Origin: Leuconostoc citreum
GTDB taxonomy: Bacteria; Bacillota; Bacilli; Lactobacillales; Lactobacillaceae
NCBI RefSeq assembly: GCF_004354555.1
Contig: NZ_PUFH01000002.1
Coordinates: forward strand, 1 to 64,000
Direction: 5' to 3'
DNA length: 64,000 bases
Every line of letters starts with the position of its first letter. Within the stretch, counting starts at the first letter, position 1. Both the position numbers and the translations under genes were made by a program. The notes beneath the pieces are model-generated. The model searched no databases, was not told where the DNA came from, and saw only the letters and a list, made by a program, of their open reading frames with translations. Of the stretch, positions 1 through 9,108 are shown in pieces.

Positions 1-301
1 TTATTTCGTCGCTTACTTTCGCTCGCATCGCTTTCGCTTTTTGACAACTTTATTACTATACTTTATTCTTCTCGCTTTGTCAACTACTTGCTCGCGTTCT
101 TTTTCACTCGCTCACACCGTTGCTCTCTTTCGCTCTTAAGAACATATACTAATATACCAACCTTTTCCCCCCTCGTCAACTACTTCCTTTACTTTGTTTT
201 TACTCTTCGTTTTATCTTCCTTATCCTCTTGATTTCCCCTTGCCTCGTTCGCTTTCTGCCTGTGAATTTATCAAAAAAGCGCACAATGTTCTTTTTTATT
301 C
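1..301. other. Pyrimidine-rich noncoding stretch with degenerate repeats
   Basis: No convincing gene is present. The plus strand is strongly T/C-biased and holds the motif GTCAACTACTT at 79-89 and 175-185, with a weaker relative (GACAACTTTATT) from 43. Similar GTCAACTACTT blocks are known around rRNA operons of lactic acid bacteria, so an rRNA operon just left of the window is possible but not shown. The open frame over this stretch is a compositional artefact. Confidence 0.5.
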
Positions 302-1480
302 TCAAAATAAATTAAGTGCCTTAATGCGATTTGCTGCTTCGACTAATCTGTCTTCGGTAATAGTTAACCCAACACGGACATAACCTTCACCGGCATCCCC
401 AAATCCAGAAGCATCTGCTACAGCAACATTCGCCCGATTCAATAACAACTCAGCAAATTGTGCCGATGTATATCCTTTCGGTACCGGCATCAAAACATAG
501 AATGCCCCTTTTGGTACATACGGCTCCCAATTAAAGCTACGTACAGCATTAATGAATGCGTTTCGGCGTGATTCATAAACTGCCTGTAATTGTCCTACGG
601 CATCTGTCCGTTGCTTACGCTGAGCTAATGCCGCAATCGCCGCATCCTGAATTGCTGGAAAAATAGAAACAAACAGATGGTCTTGAATCAAGTTGAGCGC
701 AGCAATCATATCAGCATTGCCAACTGCAAAACCAACACGCCAACCAGCCATATTGAACGTCTTGGAAAAAGTATAGGTCTCAATACCAACACTTTTGGCG
801 CCTGCTGTTTGTAAAAATGACAGTGGCTGGTTACCATCAAAACCAATTGCCCCATAAGCAAAGTCGGACACAATACCGACTTGATGTTCCTCAGCAAAAG
901 CAACTGTATCTTTATAAAATTGTGCTGTAGCGACTGCCCCAGTTGGATTATTGGGGTAATTCATATATAAGAATTTTGCCTGTTGAGAAACACCATTGGG
1001 AATGGCTTGATAATCAATCAAAAAATCGTTAGCTTCTTTAAGCGGTATACGCGTCACATTGACCTGACCTAACACAGCACCTGATAAGTAATCAGGATAA
1101 CCTGGGTTTGGTAATAGCAATGTTTCGCCTGGGTTCATTAAAGCCAAGGGTAGTTCTACTAAACCAATCTTACTACCTGCTAAAATAGCTACTTCGCTAT
1201 TTGGATCCAGTGTGACACCATATTCAGTACGATAAAAATCTGCAATTGCTTCTTTAAAGCGCATTTCACCACGGAACGGTGAGTATTTATGGTCAGCTGA
1301 TCGCCCTGTTGCCTCTTGCATCGCTTTAACAATATAATCGGGTGTTGGCATATCCGGATTGCCTTGCCCTAAATTGATAACATCTTCACCCGCTGCAACC
1401 TTAGTATTAACTTTGGCAACAAGCGACGCAAAAAACTGTTCTGGTAGTTGTTTTAATAAATTTGACTCTGAAAAATGCAT
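302..1480 (-). CDS. PLP-dependent class I/II aminotransferase (MtnE/PatA-like)
   Basis: This is a fold-type I aminotransferase of 392 residues, the normal length for the family. It shows the NYPNNPTG substrate loop near residues 174-181, a PLP-nitrogen Asp in SDFAYG near 206, the Schiff-base Lys in SKTFNMAGW near 240 and the carboxylate-binding Arg in WRVGF near 248. The ATG at 1480 is preceded by AGGAG at good spacing, so it is preferred over upstream in-frame starts. It follows an omega-amidase by 10 bases. That pairing is known for methionine-salvage and glutamine transaminases (MtnE with MtnU), in which the amidase removes the 2-oxoglutaramate by-product. The exact amino acid substrate cannot be read from the sequence. 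Confidence 0.85.
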   Translation of the reverse strand: MHFSESNLLKQLPEQFFASLVAKVNTKVAAGEDVINLGQGNPDMPTPDYIVKAMQEATGRSADHKYSPFRGEMRFKEAIADFYRTEYGVTLDPNSEVAILAGSKIGLVELPLALMNPGETLLLPNPGYPDYLSGAVLGQVNVTRIPLKEANDFLIDYQAIPNGVSQQAKFLYMNYPNNPTGAVATAQFYKDTVAFAEEHQVGIVSDFAYGAIGFDGNQPLSFLQTAGAKSVGIETYTFSKTFNMAGWRVGFAVGNADMIAALNLIQDHLFVSIFPAIQDAAIAALAQRKQRTDAVGQLQAVYESRRNAFINAVRSFNWEPYVPKGAFYVLMPVPKGYTSAQFAELLLNRANVAVADASGFGDAGEGYVRVGLTITEDRLVEAANRIKALNLF

Positions 1481-1490
1481 GCTTGTTCTC

Positions 1491-2282
1491 CTAATGATAT
1501 AACGTTGGTCGGCGATCATTGAACACAGGTATTTCGCCACGAATTGCCTGTTCTTGACTAATATCAATGGTACGAATTAACAATGCTTCTTGCGTATCGG
1601 ATGCTTGCCCAACAATATGGCCTAAGGGATCGATGATTAATGAACGACCGCCAAAAATATTGTCATCATCATGCCCGACACGGTTTGCTGCAATAACAAA
1701 TGCTTGGTTTTCAATGGCACGTGCCTGTAGCAAAATTTGCCATTGCGCAATGCGTTGAATAGGCCATTCAGCCACGATATACAGTATTTCTTGTGGGCCA
1801 ACTGCCATCATTGTTCGCAGCCATTCTGGAAAGCGGATATCATAACAAATCGCACCTGCAGATGGGATACCAGCCAAGGTGAAGACATTAGTAGTACGTC
1901 CGGCTGAAATAAATTTTTCCTCCGCCATTAAACCAAAAAGATGTAACTTATTATAGGTTGATACCTGATGCCCATTTTTATCGTAGACAAACATTGTGTT
2001 ATAAAACGCATCTTGCTGACGTGTGGCAACAGAGCCACCAATAATGTTGATATGATATTGACGTGCTAATTGGCTTAACAAGTCTTGCGTTTTGACACCC
2101 TCTTCGTCTGCTAAGTTAACAAGTTGTTCTAAGGCATAACCGGTACGCCACATTTCTGGATAAATCAAAACATCCACACCAGCTTCTCCGGCCTTTTGTG
2201 CGTACTGCGCCACTGTCAACTGATTAATGTCTGGCTGAGCTAAAGCAATATCTATCTGAGCAATCGCCACTGTTAATTTCAT
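1491..2282 (-). CDS. Carbon-nitrogen hydrolase, omega-amidase-like (MtnU/YafV type)
   Basis: This 263-residue nitrilase-superfamily enzyme has the full Glu-Lys-Cys triad: Glu43 in YPEMW, Lys112 in YNKLHLFG and Cys146 in GAICYDIRFPE. The last motif is typical of omega-amidases that hydrolyse 2-oxoglutaramate or 2-oxosuccinamate to the oxo acid and ammonia. The ATG at 2282 sits 8 bases after AAGGAG; an upstream in-frame GTG would abut the ribosome site and is rejected. It is the first gene of a two-gene operon with the aminotransferase. The pathway is inferred from family and context. Confidence 0.85.
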   Translation of the reverse strand: MKLTVAIAQIDIALAQPDINQLTVAQYAQKAGEAGVDVLIYPEMWRTGYALEQLVNLADEEGVKTQDLLSQLARQYHINIIGGSVATRQQDAFYNTMFVYDKNGHQVSTYNKLHLFGLMAEEKFISAGRTTNVFTLAGIPSAGAICYDIRFPEWLRTMMAVGPQEILYIVAEWPIQRIAQWQILLQARAIENQAFVIAANRVGHDDDNIFGGRSLIIDPLGHIVGQASDTQEALLIRTIDISQEQAIRGEIPVFNDRRPTLYH

Positions 2283-2361
2283 AGCACACACTCCTTATGA
2301 GCTATTTTGCAACAAATGAGATTTTTTGTCAATATTTTATCATCTTAAACTCATTTTAAAA

Positions 2362-2383
2362 TAAAAAACGCCTACTGGCGTTT
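2362..2383 (-). terminator. Intrinsic terminator of menB
   Basis: On the minus strand AAACGCC, loop AGTA-like, GGCGTTT is followed by a T-rich run immediately after the menB stop codon. Confidence 0.7.
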
Positions 2384-3215
2384 AAGGAAATTTTGGAAAC
2401 TGGTCAAAATCAGGTTGTCGCTTTTCTTTGAACGAATCGCGCCCCTCTTTTGCTTCGTCAGTTGTGTAATAAAGCATCGTTGCATCACCCGCAAATTGTT
2501 GTAACCCAGCTAGCCCGTCTGTATCGGCATTCATGGCTGCCTTAATAAAGCGCAACGCTGTCGGTGATTTGGTTAACATTTCATCAGCCCAAGCTATTGT
2601 TGCTGTTTCAACTTCGGCCAATGGGACAACTTTGTTAATCCAATTCATTTGATAAGCTTCGTCAGCACTGTACACATGATTCAAGAACCAGACTTCTTTT
2701 GCACGCTTATGTCCAACGACACGAGCCAAATAACCCGAACCATAACCTGCATCGAATGAACCAACTTTTGGTCCTGTTTGCCCAAATTTAGCATTATCAG
2801 CGGCAATTGTTAAATCAGCAACTAATTGCAGGATGTTGCCACCACCAATCGACCAGCCTTTAACCATGGCGATGATTGGTTTAGGGATGACACGCATTAA
2901 GCGTTGTAGATCCAAAACATTTAAACGTGGAATGCCATCGGCACCAACATAACCACCATTCCCACGTACTTTCTGATTACCGCCAGATGAGAATGCTTGG
3001 TCTCCAGCACCTGTTAAAATAATAACCCCGATATGGGCGTCATCTCGTGATATAGTGAATGCATCAATCATTTCAGCAACCATACCAGGGGTAAATGCAT
3101 TGTGCGTTGCGACATCGTTCATCGTGATTTTAGCAATTTTGCCAGGATTCTGGCCATCAGCATTGACTTCAAATAAAATTTCGTTGTACGCTTTGATAGC
3201 GTGCCATGTTGTCAT
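2382..3215 (-). CDS. menB: 1,4-dihydroxy-2-naphthoyl-CoA synthase
   Basis: This crotonase-fold enzyme of 277 residues closes the second ring of the menaquinone naphthoquinone nucleus, converting o-succinylbenzoyl-CoA to 1,4-dihydroxy-2-naphthoyl-CoA. Diagnostic features are the oxyanion-hole segments SSGGNQK (residues 76-82) and GWSIGGGN (120-127), and the [18 protein letters not shown] block (about 145-162) characteristic of MenB rather than generic enoyl-CoA hydratases. The start is an ATG at 3215 with GGAG upstream. A hotdog thioesterase is transcribed divergently only 40 bases away, which fits a shared menaquinone role. Other men genes are not adjacent. Confidence 0.93.
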   Translation of the reverse strand: MTTWHAIKAYNEILFEVNADGQNPGKIAKITMNDVATHNAFTPGMVAEMIDAFTISRDDAHIGVIILTGAGDQAFSSGGNQKVRGNGGYVGADGIPRLNVLDLQRLMRVIPKPIIAMVKGWSIGGGNILQLVADLTIAADNAKFGQTGPKVGSFDAGYGSGYLARVVGHKRAKEVWFLNHVYSADEAYQMNWINKVVPLAEVETATIAWADEMLTKSPTALRFIKAAMNADTDGLAGLQQFAGDATMLYYTTDEAKEGRDSFKEKRQPDFDQFPKFP

Positions 3216-3255
3216 AATATGTTATACTCCATTTCAGAAAGGGGATTTTTGTCCT

Positions 3256-3630
3256 ATGAATATTATAGAACTTTTGGGCCTAAAAACCACATTAATATCA
3301 GCAGAAAAAACCATTGTCTCAGTATCTGTTTCAGATAAACTTATGCAACCATACGGCATCGTACATGGTGGTGTCAATGCACTCCTAGCAGAAACAGCAG
3401 CTTCTTTGGGAGCCAAAGCAACTTTACCACCAGAATATATTCCTGTTGGCGTAGATATTCAAACACACCATCTCAAAGCCGTGTCTGCCGGCCATCTTAT
3501 CGCTACTGCAGAGCCTATCAATATCGGTCATAGCATACAAGTTTGGTCAGTCACGATACAAGAGCAAACAGCCAATATAGTAACAAGCTTTAGTACCGTC
3601 ACAATTAAGTGTCAAAAAAACAACAAATAA
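3256..3630 (+). CDS. Hotdog-fold thioesterase, probable DHNA-CoA hydrolase
   Basis: This 124-residue PaaI-type hotdog protein has the family signature GIVHGGVNALLAET, in which the HGG turn and the acidic residue on the following helix form the acyl-CoA thioesterase active site. The ATG at 3256 follows an AGAAAGGGG ribosome site; the longer open frame reads back across the menB start region and is rejected. Divergent arrangement with menB suggests it hydrolyses 1,4-dihydroxy-2-naphthoyl-CoA in menaquinone synthesis (MenI role). That specificity is inferred from neighbourhood. Confidence 0.8.
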   Translation: MNIIELLGLKTTLISAEKTIVSVSVSDKLMQPYGIVHGGVNALLAETAASLGAKATLPPEYIPVGVDIQTHHLKAVSAGHLIATAEPINIGHSIQVWSVTIQEQTANIVTSFSTVTIKCQKNNK

Positions 3631-3651
3631 CACGAATTCTACGTGTTATTT
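3625..3651. terminator. Bidirectional terminator between thioesterase and asp3
   Basis: AAATAACACG and CGTGTTATTT form a 10-bp stem around a 7-base loop. It overlaps the thioesterase end and the asp3 stop codon, so it can serve both convergent transcripts. Confidence 0.75.
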
Positions 3652-4677
3652 TTTATTTGCCGTAAAAAAACGCGCAACCGCATTTTTCTTGGGATGAGCT
3701 GCATCATAAGCGGCTTGCAATCGTACTTCTTCCGGTGTCGGTGTCTCGTACGTTAGCATATCCAGTCGCTCATACTTAGGTCTGATTACCTGAACCGCCA
3801 ACGTGTAGTTTGGTGCAATTGGGTTACTTAAATAATTCACACCAGTGACTGCACGTTCAAGTCGCAAATCTGGTGCTGGTACTAAATTAACATCCTCACT
3901 GATTGTTGCCAAACTCCCCTTAAATTGACTTTGATAATACAATGCGGCGTAACTAGATATCGGCCCATAACCAATAAATTCGACGCGTCGTGCATGTACT
4001 TGTTTACGTGCTTGTTTAATAGCCATTATCACTGCTTGCTCATCTTGTCGATAATAACGTGCATTGATAGCACTACTAGCAATATATTGTACCGCTTGCT
4101 GTGTTTCTTTCACCCAATCAGACATATAATCAGTGACCTGATCTTCCGGCTCGGAGAAAATGACACGCAATGTTTTTGACGTGATTTTTGCTGGTATTTC
4201 AATATAACTATAAAGATTTGGCGCTATCCTTTGGTCATCATCACGTAAAATGCCCTTTTTTTGTGGTCGAATGGCAATATTGTGGAAAATAAAACTACCA
4301 AGACCAGCCGACACCAAGTCAATGGTGTAGAAAGCATAGTTATCTGGGACTTTGATCACCACTTCATCTTTATTTTGACTTGTTGTCATCAAGGTTTGAT
4401 ACTGATCATCATAAAATGTCACCGTCAAATAAGCAAACATACGCTCACTATTATCGATGTGCTTAATAAATGCGTAGGTCTCACCACGCAATAACTGTGG
4501 TAAATCTGCAAGCCGTTGATTTTGACTGCTATGTTGTGATTGCCAAGAAACAATTGTGCGACCACTAGGCAAAAAGTAATTTTCATAATAAACATCATCA
4601 CGTGCACGAAAATCAACCGTAGCGCCTTGTAATTCCAGCAATTGTGTTTGCGGCGTCCAATAAACTTGATATTGCAT
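3646..4677 (-). CDS. asp3: Accessory Sec system protein Asp3, extended form
   Basis: The first 140 or so residues resemble Asp3, which binds Asp1-Asp2 and works with SecA2 in exporting serine-rich repeat glycoproteins; the segments FLPSGRTIVSWQS and LPQLLRGETYAF fit the family. The protein has 343 residues, much longer than the compact Asp3 of streptococci. The extra C-terminal part contains FIGYGPISSYAALYY (about 234-248), which looks like the nucleophile-elbow strand and helix of Asp2 but with Gly in place of the catalytic Ser. It follows asp2 by 3 bases and is the last gene of the operon. The Asp3 call is moderately strong; the meaning of the extension is inference. Confidence 0.75.
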   Translation of the reverse strand: MQYQVYWTPQTQLLELQGATVDFRARDDVYYENYFLPSGRTIVSWQSQHSSQNQRLADLPQLLRGETYAFIKHIDNSERMFAYLTVTFYDDQYQTLMTTSQNKDEVVIKVPDNYAFYTIDLVSAGLGSFIFHNIAIRPQKKGILRDDDQRIAPNLYSYIEIPAKITSKTLRVIFSEPEDQVTDYMSDWVKETQQAVQYIASSAINARYYRQDEQAVIMAIKQARKQVHARRVEFIGYGPISSYAALYYQSQFKGSLATISEDVNLVPAPDLRLERAVTGVNYLSNPIAPNYTLAVQVIRPKYERLDMLTYETPTPEEVRLQAAYDAAHPKKNAVARFFTANKK

Positions 4678-4680
4678 CTG

Positions 4681-6207
4681 TTAGTTTGCCTCCTGCCGTA
4701 AATCATCACGTAGCTTAGTGAGTTCTGCCGTTATAAATGCAACCATCTCAGGTATTTTTGCTGTATGCGGTCCTTCGGCAATAACATGTGTTAGTGCCAC
4801 ATCACGTGTAGCCCAAAAGGTTAATAACTGCTGTAAGCTTTGTCCATCATATTCATCTTGTGACATCGTAAATAATGACACTGGAATTTTTGACCAGTCG
4901 ACATTTTGTATGTGTTCCCAAAGAATTTGATTTAGCGCTTCAGTATCATCTAGGGCCATCCGCCCAGCTAAATAGCGACGCAAATCTAACGTCCAATCTT
5001 GATTAAATTCCCTAGGAAACTCTGGATTGGCGGTCATGGTGCCAATGTTGATAATCGGTTTAGCAATAACGATTGCACCAGGTTTAATGTCAGCAGCATA
5101 GTATATTGCTGGCAAACTCCCCATGGAATAACCTGTCAAAATAACCTCTTGAGCAGATAGGTGCAACGCCGCCATAGCTTGATGGATAATTTCAACGACT
5201 CTCTCTTCATAATGTTTTGTACCAATTTCAAACGCACCACCTTGAGTTCTTGTATCAGTAAATAACAAAAACGGTGTGCCTAGTTCTCGCATTGGTCCTA
5301 ACATCTCAAAGCCATCCACATGCAAACGCAAGCCTGAGAAATTAACAATCAGGGGGCCTTTGCGATCACCAGGATTGAAGTAACTCATAATTTCTTCGTT
5401 CTCTTCTGTCAGTTCCCAATGATCACCAGGTAACAGCAACCCAAAGCCATGCCTACTCTGACGTTGATGCAATACATGTAAGTCCAGTCCGCCCTTACCA
5501 CGTGCATAAACTAACACTTGATAATCTTGATAATCTGATACATCCCCAATTGTGTTCAAACGGCGTAACGCATCCCCTGAAATTGTTTGTGTCGTTTGTA
5601 TCTTGCCTTGATTAAAGAAAACAAATTCAAGTTGGACTTCTACAGTTCCGCTTTGTTCATAATCGAGCCAAACGTCATGAGCTTTTGCTATTGCAAAGTC
5701 AGTTGCATACGTTTTTAATTGGCCAATTTGTTGCCATTTTGTGCCAAAATTACCATTAAATTGTGCTGAAAAACGGCCCTCTCGCTTAAAATGCGTATTG
5801 TTAGGCGGCAGTGGGATAAATTGTGTTTCACTAAAGCGCGTTTGAAAACCAACTTGCCTAAGCTGTAAGTCAGTTAGAATACGCGAAATGATGGCTTCCG
5901 GCGCTTTTTCTGGCAAATGAAAAGCGCGTCGTTCATCTAAGATATGTTGAAAATCATCTGTGATGTCTTCGGCAAAATAAAGTGTTCTATATGCCGGCCA
6001 TTCGCTAATCTGGCTAGATAATAACGTACTATCTAATATATTATCGGTAAGTAAGACATAAGTTTGCTCTAGCACATACGGGTCACGTTGTTGTGCCAAA
6101 AAGGTTGGTAAATCTAACACTGCCGTATAATGCCAGTCTATATGATTGTGATTAATCTTTGGCGTCCAATCGGTTGCACCAATTTGTAGCACTGAAATAT
6201 CTGCCAT
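4681..6207 (-). CDS. asp2: Accessory Sec system protein Asp2 (hydrolase-fold acetyltransferase)
   Basis: Asp2 is a 508-residue cytosolic protein with an N-terminal domain and a C-terminal alpha/beta-hydrolase domain. In streptococci it O-acetylates glycans of the serine-rich repeat adhesin and is needed for its export. The nucleophile elbow GYSMGS places Ser at 361; candidate partners are Asp451 or Asp454 (SQDEYDG) and His481 (EGPHTAK), so the catalytic set looks intact. It lies between asp1 (3 bases upstream) and asp3 (3 bases downstream), the conserved asp1-asp2-asp3 order. No substrate adhesin is encoded in this window. Confidence 0.85.
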   Translation of the reverse strand: MADISVLQIGATDWTPKINHNHIDWHYTAVLDLPTFLAQQRDPYVLEQTYVLLTDNILDSTLLSSQISEWPAYRTLYFAEDITDDFQHILDERRAFHLPEKAPEAIISRILTDLQLRQVGFQTRFSETQFIPLPPNNTHFKREGRFSAQFNGNFGTKWQQIGQLKTYATDFAIAKAHDVWLDYEQSGTVEVQLEFVFFNQGKIQTTQTISGDALRRLNTIGDVSDYQDYQVLVYARGKGGLDLHVLHQRQSRHGFGLLLPGDHWELTEENEEIMSYFNPGDRKGPLIVNFSGLRLHVDGFEMLGPMRELGTPFLLFTDTRTQGGAFEIGTKHYEERVVEIIHQAMAALHLSAQEVILTGYSMGSLPAIYYAADIKPGAIVIAKPIINIGTMTANPEFPREFNQDWTLDLRRYLAGRMALDDTEALNQILWEHIQNVDWSKIPVSLFTMSQDEYDGQSLQQLLTFWATRDVALTHVIAEGPHTAKIPEMVAFITAELTKLRDDLRQEAN

Positions 6208-6210
6208 GGC

Positions 6211-7695
6211 TCATTTACCTGATGCCTTTCGTTGCTTAATCTGATTAAAAACTTGCTGCCACTTAATCCACAACATGTCGTCTTGATAATTAGCCCCTAT
6301 CGCCTGAGAGGTTTCTCTAACAGCCTGCTGATTGTACCGCCCTGTTAAATAAGATACTAGTATTTCTTGCAACTGATCTGAATTTTGAATGATTTGTCCA
6401 TTCTGATTTGGCTTCACGTACGGTGTTTCGATACGATTAATTTGTGGCACATCATGACTAATAGCCGCTGTTTGTAGAAACTGTTCTGGCGCTGGTGTTA
6501 AGTCCATTAAAAGGCGTGCATTGCTGAGATAACGTAACCGACTAGCTTCATCTTGTTGTGATAAAAACTGATATCGTGCTTGATGGGCTTTTTGGCTGTG
6601 TTCATCAACTAGACCGTGCACATTAACAGCTTGTTGGCTATCCAAGAGAATCAGGTCATCAAACGCGCGATGATCCTGTGTTGTCTCAATTAAGAGTAAC
6701 CATTTTGGATAGGCTAACATTAAGGCACGCATAGCATCAAACACTTCATTATCTATTTCAGGTGCATACCAGTATACTGTGGTAATTGGCGCTGGTGTTT
6801 GGACAGGTAAGGCCGTCGTTGCATAAGGCGGAATAACTGCGACTGCTGTCTGATCATCAAATTGTGAATTGATAGTCTCCAACTGTTGCTGGGTATCAAC
6901 GACCGCAAAATCAACTGTACCAGAAATCTGGAGCAATAGTTCTTGTTCTAACTGCGGTACTGTACGTTGGGTTTGGTAACTTAAAATAATCGCCTGTTTA
7001 GGGGCAACTTTATTCACTAAAAAGATAGCTGTTTGACTTTGTGCTATGATCAAAGTATCTTCATCAGGCAAATCATGAACGTGATAAGCTACTACTTCAG
7101 CAATTAGTTCAGCCATATTTTTAAAAGTCGTTTGGGGTGTCCAAGATTGTTGGGTTGTGACTGCTCCTGTCAGACAATCTTCTTGGACGGCAACCGCGCC
7201 GCTGGGCGTTAGGTAATCTCGCCTCGTTGCCCGGCCATGATTATCAAGCGTTGTTGCACATGAAATAAAACCACGATCATCGAGGATTAATTCTTGCACG
7301 CGTTCACCCGCCTCAAACAAATCAATGCGATCGTAACGGGCATGCGTGACTTGATCAAGCCACACCGTTGCATAGTGCTTTTTTGCGACACGAACAACGA
7401 CACGATCAGACATCTCAATAAATTCAGCGGCATCTGGCCAATCAATATCCATCAAGGCTATCGGACTATCATACTTCAATTGAACGCGTTGCAACACATC
7501 ATAGGCAGACCATATTTGGGCAGATTCAATTTGGCCATGAAAAAGAATCTGTCGTAGATTTGGTAAATAGTCAACTACAACTAATGCGACTGCTTGTCCT
7601 TGTGACAGAAAAAGCTGCACTTGATGAACTGTGTCGTTGAATTCTGGCAAACGCCTCTGATAAGCGTGCCAATCAGGAATAATATGCAATGTCAT
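6211..7695 (-). CDS. asp1: Accessory Sec system protein Asp1
   Basis: This 494-residue protein resembles Asp1, a glycosyltransferase-like (GT-B fold) protein without known catalytic activity that forms the core of the Asp1-Asp2-Asp3 complex. Conserved family segments are FNDTVHQVQLF (19-29), the YLPNLRQILF segment near 43, DIDWPD near 83 and DDRGFIS (139-145). The ATG at 7695 follows GAGAGGTGA. It is the first gene of the operon. secY2, secA2, gtfA, gtfB and a serine-rich repeat adhesin, which normally flank asp genes, are absent on both sides. Confidence 0.85.
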   Translation of the reverse strand: MTLHIIPDWHAYQRRLPEFNDTVHQVQLFLSQGQAVALVVVDYLPNLRQILFHGQIESAQIWSAYDVLQRVQLKYDSPIALMDIDWPDAAEFIEMSDRVVVRVAKKHYATVWLDQVTHARYDRIDLFEAGERVQELILDDRGFISCATTLDNHGRATRRDYLTPSGAVAVQEDCLTGAVTTQQSWTPQTTFKNMAELIAEVVAYHVHDLPDEDTLIIAQSQTAIFLVNKVAPKQAIILSYQTQRTVPQLEQELLLQISGTVDFAVVDTQQQLETINSQFDDQTAVAVIPPYATTALPVQTPAPITTVYWYAPEIDNEVFDAMRALMLAYPKWLLLIETTQDHRAFDDLILLDSQQAVNVHGLVDEHSQKAHQARYQFLSQQDEASRLRYLSNARLLMDLTPAPEQFLQTAAISHDVPQINRIETPYVKPNQNGQIIQNSDQLQEILVSYLTGRYNQQAVRETSQAIGANYQDDMLWIKWQQVFNQIKQRKASGK

Positions 7696-7751
7696 CGTTC
7701 ACCTCTCACGAATAGGGTACCTGCTTAAATAAGCTACCATTATTGCTTACT

Positions 7752-7760
7752 ATTATACCA
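7752..7760 (-). promoter_or_regulatory. asp1: Extended -10 promoter of the asp operon
   Basis: The minus strand reads TGGTATAAT, a perfect extended -10 (TGnTATAAT), 57 bases upstream of the asp1 start. The -35 region at 17 bp spacing is weak. Confidence 0.5.
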
Positions 7761-7798
7761 AATACGACGGATGACTTTTACCGATATCCTGTAACCTT

Positions 7799-8431
7799 TT
7801 AAGTGAGGGTTCGCACCAATGACCAATTGCTAACTTGACTGCCATTAAAATACAGCATGCGCTCATCTACAACTTGAAATTGATTTTTTTGATAGAAACT
7901 AACATTTCGTGGTGTATTGGTAATTAATGATAACGTTTTAGCACCATGTGCTTTAGCATATGGTATGACAAATGCTTCCAAAGTACGTGAGCCAATTTTT
8001 TGGCCTTGATGTACTGGATTTACGGCCAACAAATTCACATGCCAATTTGTTTGTGGCTTTTGTTGTGGCAATTTTTCTGCTTTATCTAACATCGTTAAAA
8101 ATTTACCAAGTTGATTGCCTATAAAGTATGGCACTAATTGCCAGCCACCTGCTTGAATATATTGCCACATATTGGCCGACGGCATGCGCTCGTTATCTAG
8201 CACTACAACCGACAAAATTTGTTGCCCGTCCTCTAAAACAAAAACTTTATTTTTTGCAATACTTGCCGCTAAATGCACATCGTGTAATCGTTTTAAAAAC
8301 TGATGAAAATCTGCCGCTTGTTTAAATGTCTGACCAATTGTTTGTTGATACAGGTCATAATCTTTAAACGCATCTGCTACTAATTGGGACAAGTATTTTA
8401 CTTCAGGTTGTACAGCTAATCGAAAGTTCAT
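7799..8431 (-). CDS. GNAT-family N-acetyltransferase
   Basis: This 210-residue protein has a C-terminal GNAT core. The segment NLLAVNPVHQGQKIGSRTLE (about 134-153) is the acetyl-CoA-binding motif A (Q/RxxGxG/A type), and NVSFYQKNQF near 180 is the usual Y/F-containing beta-alpha element near the C terminus. The N-terminal half is longer than a minimal GNAT domain. The ATG at 8431 follows AAAGGGG. The acceptor substrate is not recognisable. Confidence 0.8.
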   Translation of the reverse strand: MNFRLAVQPEVKYLSQLVADAFKDYDLYQQTIGQTFKQAADFHQFLKRLHDVHLAASIAKNKVFVLEDGQQILSVVVLDNERMPSANMWQYIQAGGWQLVPYFIGNQLGKFLTMLDKAEKLPQQKPQTNWHVNLLAVNPVHQGQKIGSRTLEAFVIPYAKAHGAKTLSLITNTPRNVSFYQKNQFQVVDERMLYFNGSQVSNWSLVRTLT

Positions 8432-8562
8432 GTGTCACCCCTTTATAATTGAATTTATTAGATTATCACAAGTTTAACGTTATATTTGACGTGTTACAAT
8501 GAACACATCTTTACTTTTTGTTGATTAAACAACATATCTAATGAAATTGAGGCCCTTTAGTC

Positions 8563-9108
8563 ATGGATCGTAGACAAAATAAAACACAAGCACAAATTAA
8601 AGCCGTTTTCGTTACCTTGCTGGCCGAAATGCCCATTGAAAAGATAACTGTTTCACGCATTGCTGACTTAGCTAACATTAATCGTGGCACATTCTATCGA
8701 CATTATAAGGATGTCTATGATTTACACGACCAAGTTTTATCTGATTTAATGACTGATATGACGCAAATCTTTAAAGCCACTTATCCTTCAGAATCTACTT
8801 ACCACGATGATTTTAAAACGCTAAGTTATCTATTAGTCACTTATATTGAGCAACACAAATCAACTGTTGCTGTCTTGCTTAACCACCCGCAAGCAGGTGC
8901 CCAAGCATTCAGGCAAGTTAAAAGGGCCTTTATTCAAAAAGTATTGCTACTCGAAAAAGACCGCCCTAATAATATACCAAGTCTTGTTGAAATTGATTTT
9001 ATTGTTTCTGGTATCATGGGGCTCGTCACGGATTACGTATCACAACAGTTAACCCTGACTGCCGATGAACTATATGAAGAGATTTACCGTCTCCTACAAA
9101 AGTTTTAA
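8563..9108 (+). CDS. TetR/AcrR-family transcriptional regulator
   Basis: This 181-residue regulator has an N-terminal TetR helix-turn-helix: ITVSRIADLANINRGTFYRH (about 27-46) matches the consensus in which a GTFYRHY recognition helix contacts DNA. The C-terminal half is the variable ligand-binding and dimerisation domain (TetR_C_8-like in composition). It converges on the thiolase gene and overlaps its stop by 4 bases, so it may respond to an acyl-CoA or lipid ligand and control neighbouring lipid genes. That target is inference; no operator was identified. Confidence 0.85.
   Translation: MDRRQNKTQAQIKAVFVTLLAEMPIEKITVSRIADLANINRGTFYRHYKDVYDLHDQVLSDLMTDMTQIFKATYPSESTYHDDFKTLSYLLVTYIEQHKSTVAVLLNHPQAGAQAFRQVKRAFIQKVLLLEKDRPNNIPSLVEIDFIVSGIMGLVTDYVSQQLTLTADELYEEIYRLLQKF

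Noticed and set aside
88-315. Plus-strand 75-codon frame at the left edge
   Set aside because: It arises from T/C-rich sequence, encodes a Phe/Leu/Ser-rich chain, and has no ribosome site.
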